46,607 nucleotides of DNA from Polynucleobacter sp. (GTDB lineage Bacteria > Pseudomonadota > Gammaproteobacteria > Burkholderiales > Burkholderiaceae): assembly GCA_030157655.1 (NCBI GenBank), contig JAOAUK010000044.1, forward strand, positions 1-46,607, given 5' to 3'. The number at the start of each line of letters is the position of its first letter. The stretch's first letter is position 1. The notes beneath the pieces are model-generated. The model was given only the letters and a program-made list of their open reading frames with translations. It made no database searches and was not told where the DNA came from. Shown in pieces: positions 43,990-46,607 of this stretch. The position numbers and the translations under genes are program-made.

Positions 43990-44430
43990 TCAAACTGCTT
44001 GACAGAGAAAAATCTTGCCGTCTTTCTCTTCAATGTTAAGTTTAATTAAGGTAGCACCATGCGGGCATGGTCCAGAAATACACTCCCCCGTATCAGGTAA
44101 ATACTGTGCATCATGTGATGCACAAATCAATGCACTTTTATCTAATGTAAAAAATTGACCTGGTTGCCAATCCAATTCCATAGCAACATGAGCACATCTA
44201 TTTAGATAGGCATGAGCTTGGCCATCGAAACGAATTACAAAAGCTGGGAGTGTTTCATCAATGCGATGATCAACAGTACCCACCTTACTAGCAATATCAG
44301 ATGTTCTCACCATAAAACGAAAGCCCTCACCCTGATCTTCAAGCTGTTCAGAAGAGCAGATAAGATGGCCGGCTTGAACCAAAGGCTCAAAATCATCGCT
44401 TGATGAATCGTTGTCATTCGTTGAACTCAT
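43990..44430 (-). CDS. Rieske [2Fe-2S] domain protein
   Basis: A 146-aa soluble protein with a single Rieske-type cluster site: the first ligand pair CAH (NRCAHVAMELDWQ) and the second CASH (ICASHDAQYLPDTGECISGPC), as in ferredoxin components of dioxygenases or stand-alone Rieske proteins. The C-terminus has GPCPHGATLIKLN. There is no signal peptide, and an acidic serine-rich N-terminal stretch precedes the fold. No oxygenase gene is adjacent, so it could be an orphan electron carrier. It is divergent from the Nudix gene with 84 bases between. Confidence 0.9.
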   Translation of the reverse strand: MSSTNDNDSSSDDFEPLVQAGHLICSSEQLEDQGEGFRFMVRTSDIASKVGTVDHRIDETLPAFVIRFDGQAHAYLNRCAHVAMELDWQPGQFFTLDKSALICASHDAQYLPDTGECISGPCPHGATLIKLNIEEKDGKIFLCQAV

Positions 44431-44490
44431 GCCATCCCTTTATTTTTGAAGCAAATTTAGACTAGATTGTCCGCTTTGACAGATAATCTA

Positions 44491-44510
44491 ACAATATTAA
44501 TAAATATTGT
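44491..44510. promoter_or_regulatory. 20-bp inverted repeat just upstream of the Nudix gene (candidate operator)
   Basis: ACAATATT-aata-AATATTGT, with perfect 8-base arms, ends four bases before the ATG at 44515. It occupies the expected Shine-Dalgarno region, and no ribosome-binding site is otherwise visible. Either a repressor site or an AT-rich leader hairpin is possible. Confidence 0.45.
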
Positions 44511-44514
44511 AGAC

Positions 44515-45330
44515 ATGTCATTAATTTCTGCCACAACACGCGCTGCATTAGAAGAGATCTTAGAAACAGCACTAAGACCTGCCCCTTCCAACTGGCAAAC
44601 CATTCGTTTTGGTACAGAGGTGATTGGCCATATTCAGCCTGATTACGTCGGCACAATCGAAACTTATATTGCTAATGCAGAGACTCCAGCCATTGTTCGG
44701 TTTGGTGAGCACCTACAACTAGAAAAATTACCTCCTTATTTACTAAGCCAAGAACTTCAAGAATTAGCTGAATTTTTAAGGAAAGAAGGTTTGGCGCCAG
44801 GTTGGCGTAATGAATCATTTGCATGGGTTGATCATCTAGGTCATGAACGATTCAGGATGGAAAGAGCTGCTTTTAGATCTCTAGGACTTCATAGTAGGGC
44901 TTGCCATATCAATGGATACACCAATAATCAAGAGATTTGGCTAGGTCTTCGTAGTTCCACCAAGGCCACCGATCCCAACATGTTGGATAACCTTGCTGCA
45001 GGTGGCGTCAGTGCCGATGAAACCTTGTTGCAATGTGTCATTAGAGAGTTATGGGAAGAAGCTAGCGTACCAAGAGAGTTAGCTTGTCTGGTTGAACCAG
45101 TTGGCCACATCCATGTGAGTCGCGTTGTGGAGCCCAAAGGGCTTCATGATGAGAGTCTATACACCTATGACTTAGAACTTCCTTTGGACTTTACGCCTCA
45201 AAATAATGATGGTGAAGTGGCAAACTTTATTAAAGTGCCCTTCAATCAAGCTGCTAACTTGATACTAGAAGGCGCACTAACACCAGATGCAGCAGCCGTG
45301 ACAGCTGACTTTCTTTTAAGAAAAGCTTAA
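44515..45330 (+). CDS. Nudix hydrolase with DUF4743-type N-terminal domain (thiamine-damage or TPP-related family)
   Basis: A 271-aa protein with an N-terminal domain of about 120 residues like the Tnr3/YJR142W group (LPPYLLSQELQELAEFLRKEGLAPGWRNESFAWVD) and a C-terminal Nudix domain. The Nudix box is GGVSADETLLQCVIRELWEEASV, in which the canonical glycine after EEx is serine. Characterised members hydrolyse oxidised or oxo forms of thiamine diphosphate, so removal of damaged TPP is the best guess, supported by the TPP riboswitch three genes on. The track TTG start (44467) is less likely than this ATG. It begins the cluster with the PnuC-like and NadR-like genes. Confidence 0.85.
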   Translation: MSLISATTRAALEEILETALRPAPSNWQTIRFGTEVIGHIQPDYVGTIETYIANAETPAIVRFGEHLQLEKLPPYLLSQELQELAEFLRKEGLAPGWRNESFAWVDHLGHERFRMERAAFRSLGLHSRACHINGYTNNQEIWLGLRSSTKATDPNMLDNLAAGGVSADETLLQCVIRELWEEASVPRELACLVEPVGHIHVSRVVEPKGLHDESLYTYDLELPLDFTPQNNDGEVANFIKVPFNQAANLILEGALTPDAAAVTADFLLRKA

Positions 45331-45348
45331 TTAGCATACTCAAATTAG

Positions 45349-45912
45349 ATGGAAATCTTTGCTTTCATACTGTCTTTGGCCTGCGTTCTATTGAATGCAT
45401 ACGGAAAAATTCTGACTTGGCCATTGGCAATTGCCAGCTCTTCTGCTTATGCCTATGTATTCTTTAATAGCCAATTATTTGGTGATGCTGCCCTTCAATT
45501 TGTATTTATTGGTTTAGCCATATATGCCTGGATTACTTGGTATAAAAAAGATTTGTGCCATGAACCAAACCATCCCTCTTTTTCTAGAATTCCAGCAAAC
45601 TCCATCAGCCAATCCGCTATAGCTTGGTTGGTCATGTTTCTGATCATCCAATACGTTCTACAAAATTACACCAGCTCAGATGTGCCAAATATTGACGCCT
45701 TCTTAACTGCTGGTAGCTTATTAGCCACATATATGAGTGCGCAAAAGTGGTTAGAAAATTGGTTGCTATGGGCTTTTGTGGATCTTCTTTATATTGGCCT
45801 TTATGTTTATAAGGATTTGTATTTAACTGCTCTGTTATATGGTCTACTGATTGCCTTATGTCTCTTAGGCTGGAGACATTGGTCCAATCAGATGAAAGTT
45901 GAAGCAAGTTAA
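45349..45912 (+). CDS. PnuC-family vitamin transporter (PnuT candidate for thiamine)
   Basis: A 187-aa membrane protein with about seven hydrophobic segments. The PnuC signature is clear: LLNAYGKILTWPLAIASSSAYAYVFFNSQLFGDAALQFVFIGLAIYAWITWYKK and the later LENWLLWAFVDLLYIGLYVYKDLYLTALLYGLLIALCLLGW. PnuC proteins import nicotinamide riboside; PnuT relatives import thiamine. The neighbouring Nudix and TPP riboswitch favour thiamine, but a NadR-like partner is also what nicotinamide riboside uptake would need. It follows the Nudix gene by 18 bases, and its stop overlaps the next start (TAATG). Confidence 0.85.
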   Translation: MEIFAFILSLACVLLNAYGKILTWPLAIASSSAYAYVFFNSQLFGDAALQFVFIGLAIYAWITWYKKDLCHEPNHPSFSRIPANSISQSAIAWLVMFLIIQYVLQNYTSSDVPNIDAFLTAGSLLATYMSAQKWLENWLLWAFVDLLYIGLYVYKDLYLTALLYGLLIALCLLGWRHWSNQMKVEAS

Positions 45913-46484
45913 TGAGTCATGTTTTAAAGATTGCCATCGTTGGTGCTGAATGCACAGGTAAAACAACGCTGGCCAAGGATTTAACAGAAGTCTTTAAAAA
46001 AGACTATCCATGTGCTTTTGTACCTGAGTATTTGAGAACTTTTGTTGATCAAGAAAAAAGAACTCCAAAATCTGATGAGCAGATTAATATTGCCCTCACT
46101 CAAAAGGCAGCAGAGAAAGATACAGCCAAAGAATTAATGGAAGCAAATCCAGAGGCGGCGGTTGTATTACTGTTCTGCGATACCGCTCCACTATTAACCT
46201 CGATTTACAGCGAAGTTGTTTTTGCTGGTAGCAATCCTGGTTTAAAAGAAATTGCTCACAACCATGACTACGATTTAACGCTCTTTACCCAAGTAGACTT
46301 TCCTTGGATTGAAGATGGTATGCAAAGAGATGGTCCTGTAGCTCAAACTAAAGTTCACTACCGACTCAAAGCAAGGTTGGATGAGCTAAAGATCCCATAT
46401 GAATCAATCAATGGAATTCCGGCAGAAAGAGTGAAAAAAACCCAAAAGATCATCCAGCCTTTGCTACAACAACTCCAAAAGTAA
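45912..46484 (+). CDS. NadR-like P-loop kinase/AAA protein
   Basis: A 190-aa single-domain P-loop protein of the NadR kinase/AAA_28 type. The P-loop is AECTGKTTLAKDL at residues 12-24, followed by the FVPEYLRTFVD segment shared with NadR and an aspartate in VVLLFCDTAPLLTSIYS. It lacks the nucleotidyltransferase and helix-turn-helix parts of full NadR. A kinase that traps a vitamin imported by the adjacent PnuC-type carrier is likely; thiamine or nicotinamide riboside are the candidates. The start codon overlaps the transporter stop by one base. A TPP riboswitch follows it. Confidence 0.8.
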   Translation: MSHVLKIAIVGAECTGKTTLAKDLTEVFKKDYPCAFVPEYLRTFVDQEKRTPKSDEQINIALTQKAAEKDTAKELMEANPEAAVVLLFCDTAPLLTSIYSEVVFAGSNPGLKEIAHNHDYDLTLFTQVDFPWIEDGMQRDGPVAQTKVHYRLKARLDELKIPYESINGIPAERVKKTQKIIQPLLQQLQK

Positions 46485-46492
46485 AAAATCCT

Positions 46493-46498
46493 TATAAT
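46493..46498 (+). promoter_or_regulatory. Possible -10 element for the TPP-riboswitch transcript
   Basis: An exact TATAAT lies nine bases after the NadR-like stop and 30 bases before the riboswitch. No matching -35 hexamer is present at the expected distance, so the promoter call is tentative; initiation near 46505 would fit a short leader. A small hairpin (GTCTA...TAGAC) lies between this element and the riboswitch. Confidence 0.4.
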
Positions 46499-46527
46499 TA
46501 GGTGTGTCTAGAAGTTTTAGACATTAG

Positions 46528-46607
46528 CTCGGGGTCCTGCATCAAGTCGTATCGATGTGGGTGAGAAATACCCGTTGAACCTGATCTCGATAATGCGAGC
46601 GCAGGGA
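46528..46607 (+). ncRNA. TPP riboswitch (THI element), cut by the window edge
   Basis: The conserved thi-box blocks are in order: CTCGGGGT, GGGTGAGAAATACCC, TTGAACCTGATC, GATAATGCGAGCG and CAGGGA at the right edge. This binds thiamine diphosphate and normally lowers expression of a thiamine gene when the cofactor is plentiful. The expression platform and controlled gene lie beyond the window; thiC is the commonest target in Betaproteobacteria, but this is only a guess. Confidence 0.95.

Noticed and set aside
1-46607. Mobile elements, prophage genes, CRISPR arrays, toxin-antitoxin or defence genes
   Set aside because: No transposase, integrase, phage structural gene, repeat-spacer array or defence-type domain was seen in any frame, and gene content is ordinary chromosomal.

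Overview
The window reads as a contiguous piece of a betaproteobacterial chromosome, most likely Burkholderiales and probably Polynucleobacter or a close low-GC relative. This is inferred from the combination of a class I polyhydroxybutyrate locus (phaC, phaB, phaR, thiolase), typical Burkholderiales neighbourhoods (mltG-tmk-holB-tatD, rluD-pgeF, parE-parC, tsaB-rimI) and AT-rich DNA. No taxonomic search was possible. I saw no insertion sequence, prophage, CRISPR array or rRNA. Most of the window is dense housekeeping and central carbon metabolism.

Layout. (1) 1-3.5 kb, minus strand: selO-msrB-yciB-bolA-ppiC, a redox and envelope group. (2) 3.6-5.9 kb: a hotdog thioesterase, an NRDE protein and YgfZ. 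(3) 5.9-10.8 kb, plus strand: mltG-tmk-holB-tatD, then a secreted ankyrin protein and a DUF3293-type protein. (4) 10.8-16.7 kb, minus strand: a PHB locus with phaC-phaB, a terminator, phaR-rimO (stop and start codons abutting), then a BktB-type thiolase. (5) 16.7-22 kb: pgeF and rluD (overlapping), divergent bamD, alr, divergent lplT. (6) 22-25.3 kb, minus strand: malate synthase, tsaB, rimI and a degenerate UDG-fold/HolD-like protein, tightly packed. (7) 25.5-33.7 kb: a 56-codon small ORF, then the propionyl-CoA to succinyl-CoA route (methylmalonyl-CoA mutase, MeaB, propionyl-CoA carboxylase beta and alpha, epimerase), with a divergent GntR/FCD regulator whose start codon lies in a perfect 22-bp palindrome. 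(8) 33.8-35.9 kb: two small c-type cytochromes, RidA-like and enoyl-CoA hydratase-like proteins. (9) 35.9-42.8 kb: parE-parC, and a divergent CaiB/BaiF CoA-transferase with an MFS transporter. (10) 42.8-44.4 kb: a 44-codon membrane ORF, tRNA-Arg(CCU), a lipoprotein, a SemiSWEET and a Rieske protein. (11) 44.5-46.6 kb: a DUF4743-type Nudix hydrolase, a PnuC-type transporter and a NadR-like P-loop kinase, followed by a TPP riboswitch that runs off the right edge.

How the genes work together. PhaA/B/C make PHB from acetyl-CoA, with PhaR as the likely regulator. The mutase-carboxylase-epimerase block moves propionyl-CoA to succinyl-CoA, while malate synthase consumes glyoxylate plus acetyl-CoA. 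The right-edge cluster is the best candidate for an under-described system: a thiamine uptake, trapping and damage-control unit, supported by the Nudix family and the adjacent TPP riboswitch. The substrates of the transporter and kinase cannot be read from sequence.

Other points of note are structured DNA elements at phaR, the GntR gene, the Nudix gene, phaB and parC, several small ORFs absent from the ORF track, and a possible missing replication subunit (HolD/psi) next to rimI.
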